DNA of 64,000 nucleotides, from contig JAKPDW010000064.1 in assembly GCA_029552245.1 (NCBI GenBank), positions 1 to 64,000 on the forward strand. The letters are read 5' to 3'. The stretch's first letter is position 1, and the number at the start of each line of letters is the position of its first letter. The notes beneath the pieces are model-generated. The model did not search any database. It was not told where the DNA came from and saw only the letters and a program-made list of their open reading frames with translations. The DNA comes from Deltaproteobacteria bacterium (GTDB lineage: Bacteria; Desulfobacterota; Desulfomonilia; UBA1062). This document shows positions 17,972 to 28,639 of this stretch, piece after piece. The position numbers were made by a program, and so were the translations under genes.

Positions 17972-18191
17972 CACCACCAAGAAGGTCGACGACCTGCTCG
18001 GAATGGTAGAGGGGATCTCTTCCGAGATCGACGTCAAGGCGGAGCTGGACAGGATCGTGGAGCGTCTGGGAGCGATCGAGCAGAAGGTCGAGAGGCTCGC
18101 CAGGCGCGTGGAGGCCCTGGAGCGCGACCAGCGGGAGCGGAAGAAGGCCGCCCAGAAGCTGAAGGAGGAGCTCGAGGACCTCGCCAGGTGA
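17961..18191 (+). CDS. Small coiled-coil protein (76 aa)
   Basis: Overlaps previous CDS by 11 nt; LDRIVERLGAIEQKVERLARRVEALERDQRERKKAAQKLKEEL heptads. Confidence 0.65.
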   Translation: MDPDTTKKVDDLLGMVEGISSEIDVKAELDRIVERLGAIEQKVERLARRVEALERDQRERKKAAQKLKEELEDLAR

Positions 18192-18531
18192 ACAGCCCCG
18201 CTCGCCGTGGGAGCGGGCGGGGCGTCAAAAGTCCGTGGCGCCAACGATGGGCGCGGGCAAGTCCTTTGCGATGTGGGCGTCACAGCGGGCGAGACGCCGG
18301 TCGTTCGTGGCGCCGGGGCTGCACCGCGTGTCGTGCCGGTGAAGTTCCCGCCTGTTGAAAACCGAGGCCGTGTCCCCTAGGCCGCCCCATGCTCGACTGC
18401 CGGGCCCGGTGCCCGGTGAGAAAGGGTGCCGAGGGCCGTGGCGTATCCATGGCGCCCGCGGCTTCCGTGTTTCTGGAGACCTCGACAGCCGGGAGGCCTG
18501 ACCACCCTCTAGGGGGCGAAGAGGCGATCCT

Positions 18532-19896
<1,365 letters not shown>

Positions 19897-19911
19897 GTCT
19901 TGGGCGTCTCC

Positions 19912-22002
19912 TCATGGCGTACGGGGTTTCGAGTCCCCCTGCTGCTGCGTCTTGAGCCTCACCGTGAACGTCACTCCCCTGTCCGGGTTGGGCCTGACGG
20001 CCACCTGTGCGCCGATCTTCTCGGCCAGGTTCTTCACCTGCCACAGGCCGAGCCCGGTCCCGCGCTTCTTGGTCGTCTGGAAAGGCCTGAACAGCCTTTC
20101 CTGGAGGAACTCCTCGCTCATGCCGCACCCGTTGTCCGAGACCCACAGGCAGACCCCTTCCCCCTCCCTGCGGGCGCCGACGACGATCCTCCCCCCCTCG
20201 TCCACCGCCTCGACCGCGTTGACCAGGATGTTCTCGAGGATCCTCTCCAGGATCTCCGGGTCCGTGCCGATCTCGAGGCCGTCATCGATCCTGGAGGCGA
20301 GCTCTATGCCCCTCATGCGCGGGCTTATCCTCTCCAGCAGGCGCTCCAGGAACCCCCCGAGCGATACCTGGCAGAAGGAGGGCTCCTCCGGCCTGTCCGC
20401 CGCGCAGAGCTTCGAGATGACCTTGTCGATCCGGGTCAGGGCCTGGCCGATGGTCTCGAGCATGTCGCTCCTGAACTCGGGGCTGTCCATGTGGCGGGGG
20501 GCGTTCTGGAGGACGAGGGAGAGGTGGCCGGCCGCGTTCTTGAGATCGTGGAGCAGGGTGGCGGACATGCGGTTGTAGGTGTCGATCTCCTTGTTCTCCG
20601 CCAGCCTCTGTGCGAACCATGCCTTGGCGAGGGCCGAGCTCGCCTGGGAGGCGATGGCCGTGAGGAGGTCCACGTCGTCCCGGCCGTATGCGGTGCCCGG
20701 CCTCTCCCTGCCCACGGCCATGAAACCCACGAGGTCGTTGCCCACGAACATGCCGACGGCCAGTTCTATCCTGTTGGCGTCGAGGAAGCGGGCGTGGTCC
20801 TTGACGAGGACTCCCCACAGCTCGTCCGCGCCTGCCGGCGGCGTCCTCCTGAGGAAATACCTCCGCGAGGAGAGGAAGACGACCAACGGGTGCGTGCCCT
20901 CTACGGTAGAGTCCCCGGTTTCCGAGGGGAACGAAAGCACCCGCAGGTAGTCGCCCTCCCTGTGCAGCCAGATGGAGAGGTCCGAGGTGTACATGCTGTC
21001 GAGCACCACCTGGGCGGTGACGTGCAGGATCTGGCGCTGGGTGTTCGCCACCGTGAGGGCCCCGCTGAGCTCCATCCACTCCTTCCGGTAGTCGTACTTG
21101 TTGGCGAAGAAGTGGGTGTCTATGAAGAAGCGGAGGCGGGCCCTCGCCTCGGGCGAGAGCGAGAGCACGAAGAACACCACCAGCGCGAGAAAGGCGATGA
21201 AACCCGTGACCACCACCGGCGACTTCAGCCCCAGCCGCTGGACACCGAGGATCGCCGCCCCGGTGAGCACGAGGTAGAGCCCCATGCTGAGGAGGGTGAG
21301 GGAGTGGTACACCACGTAGCGGGAGACGAACACGTCCAGCTCGAAGAGCCGGTGACGGATGGAAAAGAAGACGAGCAGCGAGGACCCGACGAGGACCATG
21401 AGCGAGCCCAGGGCGGTCACCTCCACGCTCAGCGTGCTCGTGGCGAGCCTGTGTATGGCGAGCAGGCAGGATGCGCCGAGGATCGAGACGAGACCGACGG
21501 CCGGGAACCTGAACACGGTCCTCGTCCGGCCCGTGGAAGACCTCAGGATGTTCTCGACGAGCCAGACCCCGCTGGTCGACACGAGGAGCAGCGCCACGGC
21601 ATGCGCCCTGCCCAGCCTGTCCAGGGCGATGGCGCCCTCCGGCGAGAACAGCGCGAAAGAGGCTCTCGTGAACACGAGGATGCACGCGTAGCCCGCGCAG
21701 AGCGCCGTGACGCCGACGGATGCGGCCCTCATGAGCCGGCCGCGCGACGCGAGACCCCGCTCCATCCCGATCATGGCGCAGACGAGACAGCCCGCGCCCA
21801 CGAGCTCGAAGACGGAGGCGGCCTGGGCCGCAAGGATCTGGTTTCTCCCGAGCAGGAACACCGAGTCGCACGCCTGCACGGCGGAGACGGCGAGGAGGCC
21901 GCAGGCGAGGGCCCTGCCGGACCTCGCTCCGCTGCGCACGAGGATGATCGCGCCCCCGAGCAGGCACACCGCGGCTGCAGGCAAGCTGAAGAAGAAGTAC
22001 AT
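19912..22002 (-). CDS. prsK: PEP-CTERM-associated membrane histidine kinase PrsK
   Basis: N-terminal multi-TM region, GAF-like domain, LLHDLKNAAGHLSLVLQNA H-box, NILVNAVEAV and GTGLGLWQVKNLAEKIG ATPase motifs. Confidence 0.88.
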   Translation of the reverse strand: MYFFFSLPAAAVCLLGGAIILVRSGARSGRALACGLLAVSAVQACDSVFLLGRNQILAAQAASVFELVGAGCLVCAMIGMERGLASRGRLMRAASVGVTALCAGYACILVFTRASFALFSPEGAIALDRLGRAHAVALLLVSTSGVWLVENILRSSTGRTRTVFRFPAVGLVSILGASCLLAIHRLATSTLSVEVTALGSLMVLVGSSLLVFFSIRHRLFELDVFVSRYVVYHSLTLLSMGLYLVLTGAAILGVQRLGLKSPVVVTGFIAFLALVVFFVLSLSPEARARLRFFIDTHFFANKYDYRKEWMELSGALTVANTQRQILHVTAQVVLDSMYTSDLSIWLHREGDYLRVLSFPSETGDSTVEGTHPLVVFLSSRRYFLRRTPPAGADELWGVLVKDHARFLDANRIELAVGMFVGNDLVGFMAVGRERPGTAYGRDDVDLLTAIASQASSALAKAWFAQRLAENKEIDTYNRMSATLLHDLKNAAGHLSLVLQNAPRHMDSPEFRSDMLETIGQALTRIDKVISKLCAADRPEEPSFCQVSLGGFLERLLERISPRMRGIELASRIDDGLEIGTDPEILERILENILVNAVEAVDEGGRIVVGARREGEGVCLWVSDNGCGMSEEFLQERLFRPFQTTKKRGTGLGLWQVKNLAEKIGAQVAVRPNPDRGVTFTVRLKTQQQGDSKPRTP

Positions 22003-22082
22003 GGTACTCGCCTCTCGACCCCTTCCTACCAGATATCGTCAACGGTGTCGAAATAATTTACAGGTTTCCCCCGGGGTGTCGG

Positions 22083-22110
22083 GATCGGCCGGAACCTCGC
22101 ACGGCCGATC
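22083..22110. promoter_or_regulatory. Perfect 9-bp inverted repeat GATCGGCCG-N10-CGGCCGATC, candidate enhancer/operator
   Basis: Seen in the divergent prsK / PEP-CTERM intergenic region, about 250 bp upstream of the sigma-54 promoter. Confidence 0.45.
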
Positions 22111-22332
22111 ACTGCACGCAGCTTGCCGCCTACAGGAGACCGCCCGTCGATAGACCTCGAGAAGGCCGCCCGCCCTCAAGGCGGCGCGCACCCTCGATCC
22201 AGGCCCGAAGGCGATCCCTGCCCCATGCACCCAGGACCAGACGGGGCGGTGCTGTCGGCGGATTTTACAGTCACCCATTCCCGGCAGCCCGTCATATCTC
22301 ATAACCATTTGATTTTTATGATTTTCCTGCCA

Positions 22333-22347
22333 TGGCATGATCATTGC
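22333..22347 (+). promoter_or_regulatory. Sigma-54 (-24/-12) promoter TGGCATGATCATTGC
   Basis: GG-N10-GC spacing exactly matches consensus TGGCAC-N5-TTGC; 46 bp upstream of the PEP-CTERM start. Confidence 0.85.
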
Positions 22348-22392
22348 TTTCCCCGGGGGACTGAATACTTTTTTCACATGGAGGCTTGCATC

Positions 22393-23199
22393 ATGGCACG
22401 AAACGTTCGACTTGTTGTGTTGGCCCTGGCGGTGCTTGCAACGGCATCTTCCGCCTTCGCCATTCCCCTGGGCACGAACATCACGATCAACGACCTCGTC
22501 AACGGCAGCTCGAGCTGGTACGGCAGCGCCGCCAACACGAGCGTGGGCCGAGAGGACCAGGAGGTCGAGGTGAATTGCTTGACAGGGCAGTCGTGGGACC
22601 TCGAGGCCTTCTTCCTCGACGGCTACATCCTGAGCCTCGTGGGCGGGTTCGACTTCGTGAACGGCTATGGGGGCTACCGCGCGGGTGATATCTTCATCGA
22701 CATCAACGGCGACGCGAAATACGGCACGGCCAACACCAGCAGCGGATCTGGCAACAGCGTCGTTAACAACACCTTCGGCTATGACTTCGTGATCGCCTGC
22801 GACTTCTCCCAGATGAGGTACGATGTCTACCAGCTCTTCGACGGCGTCTCGACGGTCACGGTCTTCTACTCCCAGAACGACGAGTCGAACCCGTGGGTGT
22901 ACAACGATGGCGGAACGCTCGTGGCCTTCGGCGACATCACCTACTCTAGCGGACTTTCCGATGCGGATGCCGGCTACCTCTTGGGCGGCTCCCACAACGT
23001 GGCCCGGTTCGACCTGGGGTTCCTCCAGTATTTCGAGGGCTTCAACGGCAGCTTCCTCGCCCACACGACGCTCGAGTGCGGCAACGACAACCTCATCGGC
23101 ACAGGCACGGCGCCCGTGCCCGAGCCGGCGACACTGCTCCTTCTGGGCTCCGGCCTGATCGGGCTTGCGAGCATCGGGAGGAGGAAGAGGACACGGTAA
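22393..23199 (+). CDS. Secreted PEP-CTERM sorting-domain protein
   Basis: Signal peptide MARNVRLVVLALAVLATASSAFA; C-terminus PVPEPATLLLLGSGLIGLASIGRRKRTR; GGAGG RBS 8 nt before ATG. Confidence 0.93.
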   Translation: MARNVRLVVLALAVLATASSAFAIPLGTNITINDLVNGSSSWYGSAANTSVGREDQEVEVNCLTGQSWDLEAFFLDGYILSLVGGFDFVNGYGGYRAGDIFIDINGDAKYGTANTSSGSGNSVVNNTFGYDFVIACDFSQMRYDVYQLFDGVSTVTVFYSQNDESNPWVYNDGGTLVAFGDITYSSGLSDADAGYLLGGSHNVARFDLGFLQYFEGFNGSFLAHTTLECGNDNLIGTGTAPVPEPATLLLLGSGLIGLASIGRRKRTR

Positions 23200-23230
23200 C
23201 AAGGCTCATCTCTTCAAGGACGGCACCTGC

Positions 23231-23264
23231 GGGGCCCGGCACTCAGCCGGGCCCCTGTTTTTTT
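23231..23264 (+). terminator. Rho-independent terminator
   Basis: Perfect 10-bp stem GGGGCCCGGC-ACTCA-GCCGGGCCCC followed by TGTTTTTTT. Confidence 0.95.
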
Positions 23265-23280
23265 CCGGCGGGAAGGATGC

Positions 23281-23424
23281 CGCCTGCGTGCGGGGGAACG
23301 TCACGAGACGAGTGCAGCTGCCGCCTCGTGCCCGGACATCCCTCAGAGAGCCATGGCGCTCATTACGACCATACTGCCGCCGCCTTGTGCCCGGACATCA
23401 CGCCTGCGGGCGGGGGAACGTCAC
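23281..23424 (+). repeat. Nested direct repeats A-B-B-A order: A 23281-23304/23401-23424, B about 23319-23340/23378-23399
   Basis: A = CGCCTGCG(T/G)GCGGGGGAACGTCAC; B = GCCGCCT(C/T)GTGCCCGGACATC (plus or minus 1 bp); spacings about 120 and 60 bp. Confidence 0.85.
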
Positions 23425-23849
23425 CGGTCGGGTCGGGCAACCGGGTCCCCCTTGATGTAGACCGTGCCCTGGAACAGGCAGAGGACCTCGCCCGGTTCGT
23501 CCATGACCTCCACGAGGTAGGTGGCGAGCCTGCGGTTCCTCGAGACCTCCCGTGCCCTTGCGTAGAGCACGTCGCCGTAGGCCGCCTTCATGAAGGTCAT
23601 GGTGGTGTTGACGGCCACCGCCGAGAGCCCGCGGGTGTGCGAGGCCACGGCGAAGGCCATGTCCGCGAGCGTGAAGAGGGCGCCGCCGTGGGCCATGCCG
23701 AGGCTGTTTCTGTGCCGTTGGTCCACCCGGAGCCTCACGAGGGCGGTACCGGGGCCGGTATCCACGATCTCCACCCCCACGAACGCGGCGAAGTAGTCCT
23801 TCTCGAAGTATGCCCTGAGGGCCTCGATCCCGATCGCATCGTGCGCCAC
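23421..23849 (-). CDS. PaaI-family hotdog thioesterase
   Basis: VRLRVDQRHRNSLGMAHGGALFTLADMAFAVAS. Confidence 0.9.
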   Translation of the reverse strand: MAHDAIGIEALRAYFEKDYFAAFVGVEIVDTGPGTALVRLRVDQRHRNSLGMAHGGALFTLADMAFAVASHTRGLSAVAVNTTMTFMKAAYGDVLYARAREVSRNRRLATYLVEVMDEPGEVLCLFQGTVYIKGDPVARPDR

Positions 23850-23855
23850 GGCCGC

Positions 23856-24611
23856 TCACCCCCGGGACGCGCCCAGGCCCCGGATGCGCTCCGGGTGGGC
23901 GTACACGTTGAAGGCACCGTCCTTGGCGCGGCACACGAGCGTGACCCCGTGCGCCCTCGCCAGGCGCACGCCCTCGTCGGTGGTAGCCGCCTTGCTCACG
24001 ATCACCGGGATGCCGGCGTTCACGGCCTTGACGACCATGCCGGCCGGCTGCCTCCCCGTGCAGCCGAGCACGCACCCGGACAGGTCCACCCCGGCCAGCA
24101 CACCGCTGCCGATGACCTTGTCGACGGTGTTGTGCCTCCCCACGTCGCTGCTCTTGGCCACCACCTCCCCGTCCTTGTACAGCACCGAGCAGTGGGCGCC
24201 TCCTGTCCGTTCCCACAGCGGGGAGACGATCGACGCCATGACCCGGGCTATGTCTTCCACGTCGATACGTACCCGGGATGCGACCGCGCCCACGATGCGG
24301 CCCGTTGACAACCCGCCGCTCGTACCCGTCACCCCTGCGCCCGGCGCCTCGACGGCCGTGCCTCTCACCATGATCCTGGAACCGTCCACCTCCACGTCCT
24401 CCACCGAGCGGGCGAGCCCCTCGCTTATCGCGAAGCCAGCCCCCAGCTCCCTCAGCATGCCGGGGCTCGCAACCAGCGCCCCCACCGCAGCGCCGTTGAA
24501 AGAGAGGGTGTAGGTCCGCTCCAGGCAGACCTCGTCCACGAAAGCAGAGACCCCTTTCTCGTCCCTGCGCACCGCATCCACGCGGACTAGCAGCGAACCC
24601 GTGTCTTCCAC
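23856..24611 (-). CDS. fdhD: Formate dehydrogenase accessory sulfurtransferase FdhD
   Basis: TGGAHCSVLYKDGEVVAKSSDVGRHNTVDKVIG, GCTGRQPAGMVVKAVNAGIPVIVSKAATTDEGVRLA. Confidence 0.93.
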   Translation of the reverse strand: MEDTGSLLVRVDAVRRDEKGVSAFVDEVCLERTYTLSFNGAAVGALVASPGMLRELGAGFAISEGLARSVEDVEVDGSRIMVRGTAVEAPGAGVTGTSGGLSTGRIVGAVASRVRIDVEDIARVMASIVSPLWERTGGAHCSVLYKDGEVVAKSSDVGRHNTVDKVIGSGVLAGVDLSGCVLGCTGRQPAGMVVKAVNAGIPVIVSKAATTDEGVRLARAHGVTLVCRAKDGAFNVYAHPERIRGLGASRG

Positions 24612-24612
24612 G

Positions 24613-25392
24613 TCACGTCACCCCTTTCCTTGCGGCGAGTTCGAAGAGGGCTATCGATGCGGCCTGCGACACGTTGAGCGAGTTGAACGCGCCCTGCATG
24701 GGGATCCTCGCGAGCGCGTCCAGCCCGTGCGCGATCACGGGCCTTATGCCCCTGTCCTCGCCGCCCACGACGATGGCCGCCTTCCCGAAGGAAGGCAACG
24801 TCCTGATATCCGCGCCTAAGGTCGCGTCGAGCCCGACGAGCCAGAAGCCTTCGTCCCTGAGGGCCTCGAGCGCCTGCCTGAGGTTCGTTACCCGCGCGAT
24901 GCGGGTGTGCTCGGAGGCGCCCGCAGAAGCCCTGACCACGGCCGGGGTGACCGGGCACGCCCGGTGTCTCGGTATCACTACCCCGGCGCCTGCCAGCGCG
25001 TGCGCCGCCCTGATCGCGGCCCCGAGGTTCTGCGGGTCCTCGACGGAGTCGAGCACGAGGACGACGTCGAGCCCGAAGAGGTCTTCCAGGGCCGCGTACG
25101 GATAGTCCGAGACCCTGGCCGCCACCCCCTGGTGTTCCCTCGTCCCGGCTATCCTGTCGAGCTCGCGCCTGTCCACGACCCTCAACGCCTGGTGCCACGG
25201 CGTGTCCCGCCATCTCGGGGCGCTTTCCTCCAGTGCGAAGACCTCGTAGACCGTCCTCCTGCCGGAGCGGAACACCTCCTCGAGCGCGTTTCTGCCCGAG
25301 ACGACCTCTCCCCTGTGACGGTGCTCGGGACCCGAGCGTTGCACGGCGGGCTCCGGGCGCCGCCACGGTTTCTTCGGGGGCCTCGGTTTCAT
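24613..25392 (-). CDS. rlmB: TrmH/SpoU family rRNA 2'-O-methyltransferase (RlmB-like)
   Basis: VVSGRNALEEVF..., LDSVEDPQNLGAAIRAA, VVGGEDRGIRP, IPMQGAFNSLNVSQAASIALFE; start MKPRPPKK at 25392. Confidence 0.88.
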   Translation of the reverse strand: MKPRPPKKPWRRPEPAVQRSGPEHRHRGEVVSGRNALEEVFRSGRRTVYEVFALEESAPRWRDTPWHQALRVVDRRELDRIAGTREHQGVAARVSDYPYAALEDLFGLDVVLVLDSVEDPQNLGAAIRAAHALAGAGVVIPRHRACPVTPAVVRASAGASEHTRIARVTNLRQALEALRDEGFWLVGLDATLGADIRTLPSFGKAAIVVGGEDRGIRPVIAHGLDALARIPMQGAFNSLNVSQAASIALFELAARKGVT

Positions 25393-26237
25393 GGCACGAA
25401 GCTCGCGACGTACTCCATGGCCCCGGCGCGGACGTCCCCCGACGGGGCGGCGGTGCGCCAGGAGCCCTGGACCCCCTGTTCGCACAGGGTCTGCTCGAGG
25501 TGGAACATGGCGATCCCCATGTCCAGCCGCTGGAGGTCCACCTTGGGGAACAGGAGCGAGTACAGGGGCGTCCTCCTGAGGTAGAAGTGGTATGCCCCGT
25601 CCTTCACGAGCACCCTCCACGGCTGCCGGTTCGACGAGGAGGGCGCGAGGCGGACCATCTCGAGGGCCGCGAGGTGGGACCCGGCCGAGCGCTCGTTCAT
25701 GGGGCTTTCGAAATCGTCCATGAAGAAGAGTTCCGCGAAGGGCTTCCTCGTGTGCGACCCGGCCGTGGCCGCAAACAGCCTGTCGATGGTCGAGCGGGCC
25801 TTGGCCGGCACCCCCACCGGGCTGACGGCGCAGACCGTCTCTCTCCCGGCAAGGCCCACGGCGTCGGCGAAGGCCGACCTGTCGAAGGTCCCGCCGACCC
25901 AGCACGTTCCGTACCCCAGGGAGGTCGCGCACAAAATCACCGACTCGAAGAGGTACCCGAAGTCTTCGGGCCTGGACTCGGACTGGTCCATCGCGCCCAC
26001 AAGAAAGCTCCTTGCGCCCGAGATCACGCCGTAGGTGCCCTTTACCCTGTCGCCGACTGTATGACCGAGCTCGGCGAGCACGATCCTCACCCTCGAGCCG
26101 AACGGCGGCCTGCCGAGCCCGGCGATGAAAGAACGGATCTGCTCGGCGTCCTCGGGCCTGGGCCGGGAGGCCTGGTAGGTCCTCCACGAGCGCCGCGCGC
26201 GGATGAGCTCCGTCACCGGCCGTACGTACGACACCAT
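25389..26237 (-). CDS. Nitroreductase family protein
   Basis: Two-segment nitroreductase-like sequence; LAPSSSNRQPWRVLVKDGAYHFY. Confidence 0.85.
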   Translation of the reverse strand: MVSYVRPVTELIRARRSWRTYQASRPRPEDAEQIRSFIAGLGRPPFGSRVRIVLAELGHTVGDRVKGTYGVISGARSFLVGAMDQSESRPEDFGYLFESVILCATSLGYGTCWVGGTFDRSAFADAVGLAGRETVCAVSPVGVPAKARSTIDRLFAATAGSHTRKPFAELFFMDDFESPMNERSAGSHLAALEMVRLAPSSSNRQPWRVLVKDGAYHFYLRRTPLYSLLFPKVDLQRLDMGIAMFHLEQTLCEQGVQGSWRTAAPSGDVRAGAMEYVASFVP

Positions 26238-26275
26238 CTCCCCGGCGCACCTCCTCTTGCCATCGGCTTGGACAC

Positions 26276-26674
26276 TCAGAGCAGGGTGACGATCACCCGC
26301 CTCGACCTGCGGGGTCCGTCGAACTCACAGAAGAAGATGTTCTGCCACGTCCCGAGCATGAGCCTCCCGTCTTCCACGGGGATGACCTCGGAAGGCCCCA
26401 CGATGCCCGCCTTGATGTGGGCGTCGCCGTTCCCGTCCTCCTCGTCGTGGAGCCAGGCGCCCCTCGGCACGAGGTTCCTCAGGCAGCCGAGCACGTCTTT
26501 CGGGATGTTCGGGTCCCAGTTTTCCTGGATCATCAGCGCCGCGGTTGCGCCCTGGGCGAAGAGCGCGCACAGCGAACACCGCTCGCCGTGCCTGGCGACG
26601 AGATCCCTCACCCGAGCGGTGATGTCCACGAGTTCCTCACGGGCGCTCGTGGAGAACTCTATCACGTGACGCAT
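26276..26674 (-). CDS. YjbQ/UPF0047 family protein
   Basis: MRHVIEFSTSAREELVDITARV..., HIKAGIVGPSEVIPVEDGRLMLGTWQNIFFCEFDGPRRSRRVIV. Confidence 0.92.
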   Translation of the reverse strand: MRHVIEFSTSAREELVDITARVRDLVARHGERCSLCALFAQGATAALMIQENWDPNIPKDVLGCLRNLVPRGAWLHDEEDGNGDAHIKAGIVGPSEVIPVEDGRLMLGTWQNIFFCEFDGPRRSRRVIVTLL

Positions 26675-26740
26675 GGTGGGGATATACCACGCGGCCATCC
26701 CTGCTTCAAGGAATCCCTTCCTGCGCGACGCCCGCGCGAC

Positions 26741-27358
26741 TCAGGGTACCCGGAGCAGGGCCCGGGACTCGAGCATGCGGTACACCCTCTCCGCCTGGGC
26801 GCGGGTGCTCTCGAGCGGCCCGCTGTTGTCGATGACGAGCGTGGCGATCCGCCTCTTCTCCTCGATGGGGATCTGCGCCCTCACGCGCGCAAGGGCCTCC
26901 TCCACGCTCAACGAGTCCCTCAGCACGAGGCGGCGGACCTGCTCGTCCTCGGGGCAGTACACCACGATGACCTCGTCCAGGCCCTCGTGCATGCCCGTCT
27001 CGAAGAGCAGGGGGACATCCAGGATGACCACGGCGTCGGGCCTGGACGAGGCGACGCCCGCCACCTGCTCGCTCATCCGCTTCATGACCTCTGGGTGCAC
27101 GAGGGCCTCCAGGGCCCTGCGCATGCCCTCGTCCCTGAACACGATGCGGGCGAGCCGCGCGCGGTCTATGGCGCCGTCGGGACCGAGGATCTTTTCCCCG
27201 AACAAGGACACGATCTCCTCGAACGCCCTGCTGCCCGGGAGCACCACCTCCCGGGCGGCCCGGTCCGCGTCCACGATGAAGGCGCCCAGGTCTTCGAGGA
27301 TGGAGCTGACCGTGGACTTGCCGGTGGCTATAGAGCCGGTAAGCCCGGCAACGAACAT
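26741..27358 (-). CDS. coaE: Dephospho-CoA kinase
   Basis: VAGLTGSIATGKSTVSSILEDLGAFIVDADRAAREVV. Confidence 0.95.
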   Translation of the reverse strand: MFVAGLTGSIATGKSTVSSILEDLGAFIVDADRAAREVVLPGSRAFEEIVSLFGEKILGPDGAIDRARLARIVFRDEGMRRALEALVHPEVMKRMSEQVAGVASSRPDAVVILDVPLLFETGMHEGLDEVIVVYCPEDEQVRRLVLRDSLSVEEALARVRAQIPIEEKRRIATLVIDNSGPLESTRAQAERVYRMLESRALLRVP

Positions 27359-28083
27359 GCGTCACCCCCTATCAGCGAGAGGTTCCTCCCCGCAGCCGGG
27401 CCGTCCCTCCGGTAGGAAAAGTACGACGCCGTGCAGCAGGTGCACGAGCGAAGGACGTGTATCCGCGAGGGGTCAACCCCGAAGGCCGTCACCTGCCTGA
27501 GCGCCACGGCGTGGAGGTCCACCGAGAGGGAGCCCGTGCTCGACGTGGAGGGCTCTGTCCCGAGCGCCCTCACCACCTCGGGGCCGACCGTGTAGCAGCA
27601 TGGGCCTATGGCGGGGCCGAGACCCACGTGGATGTCTCGGCACCCCATGGACCGCATCAGGTCCAGGCCCTTGGCGACGATGCCCAGGGCGAGGCCACGC
27701 CAGCCGGCATGGAGGGCGCCCGATACCTGGAGGACCTCGTCCCAGAGGAGGACGGGAACGCAGTCCGCGGTCCTGATGCACAGCACGGTCGAGGGGTCTG
27801 CACTGACCACGCCGTCGGCCTCGGGGAAACCCTCAAAGGGTGCGTCGTCCACCGTCACGATACGGTCCGAGTGCACCTGTCTCAGGCAGACGATGCGGTT
27901 GTCGGGGAGGAGCTCGCCGAGCCTCGCCCGTACGCTCTCGGGGCCGCCGTCGATCCCCTCGGTGAGCTCTCGGGAACAGAAAATCCCTGGCATGAAGCCC
28001 CTATACCCCACCGAACCCACACGTGACAAGTGAAAGCCCTTGAAATCGAGCGATTCAGGGCCCTTTTCTTTCTTGACATCCAT
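27328..28083 (-). CDS. pgeF: Laccase-domain / peptidoglycan editing factor PgeF
   Basis: CLRQVHSDRI, DGVVSADPSTVLCIRTADCVPVLLWD, GALHAGWRGLALGIV, GPAIGPCCYTVG. Confidence 0.93.
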   Translation of the reverse strand: MDVKKEKGPESLDFKGFHLSRVGSVGYRGFMPGIFCSRELTEGIDGGPESVRARLGELLPDNRIVCLRQVHSDRIVTVDDAPFEGFPEADGVVSADPSTVLCIRTADCVPVLLWDEVLQVSGALHAGWRGLALGIVAKGLDLMRSMGCRDIHVGLGPAIGPCCYTVGPEVVRALGTEPSTSSTGSLSVDLHAVALRQVTAFGVDPSRIHVLRSCTCCTASYFSYRRDGPAAGRNLSLIGGDACSLPGLPAL

Positions 28084-28100
28084 TCTCCCGCATGTAAATA
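28073..28100 (+). promoter_or_regulatory. Sigma-70-type promoter TTGACA-N16-TAAATA for rpmH block
   Basis: Sequence match just upstream of rpmH, overlapping the pgeF start region. Confidence 0.55.
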
Positions 28101-28136
28101 CTTACCGCTCAAAATCACTCGATCTCGGAGTACGTC

Positions 28137-28271
28137 ATGAAGCGGACATTTCAGCCTCACAACACCAGGCGCAAGCGCACGCACGGGTTTCTCGTCCGCA
28201 TGCGCACCAAGGGGGGAAGGCTCGTCATAAACCGGAGGAGGGCGAAGGGCAGGAAGCGCCTGTCTGTCTGA
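28137..28271 (+). CDS. rpmH: 50S ribosomal protein L34
   Basis: [44 protein letters not shown]. Confidence 0.98.
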   Translation: MKRTFQPHNTRRKRTHGFLVRMRTKGGRLVINRRRAKGRKRLSV

Positions 28272-28639
28272 TGCCGGACGAGAGGTTTCCCAGCCGGGAG
28301 CGACTGCGGAAGAGGGCCGAGTTCAAGCGGGTGGAACAGTACAAGACGGCAAGGATCAACACCAGGCACCTCGTCATCGTCGCCGCACCCAACGACCTGG
28401 AACACACGCGTATCGGGATAACGGCAAGCAGAAAGATAGGGGGCGCAGTCTCGCGGAACAGGGTGAAGAGGCTCTTGAGGGAGGTCTACAGGAGGAACAA
28501 GCCGTCCTTCCCGCGTGGACACGACGTCGTCCTCATCGCAAAGAACGACATGTCGGACATCACCTACCACGACCTCGCAGGCGAGGTCACAGCCGCGCTC
28601 GGTTCTCTCCCATGGGAAAGAAAGCCCTCATCGCACTGA
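28271..28639 (+). CDS. rnpA: Ribonuclease P protein component
   Basis: [32 protein letters not shown] overlaps rpmH stop (TGATG). Confidence 0.93.
   Translation: MPDERFPSRERLRKRAEFKRVEQYKTARINTRHLVIVAAPNDLEHTRIGITASRKIGGAVSRNRVKRLLREVYRRNKPSFPRGHDVVLIAKNDMSDITYHDLAGEVTAALGSLPWERKPSSH

Noticed and set aside
25393-26250. N-terminal extension of the rRNA methyltransferase ORF (24613-26250)
   Set aside because: The extension is the out-of-frame shadow of the nitroreductase; the real start is MKPRPPKK at 25392.
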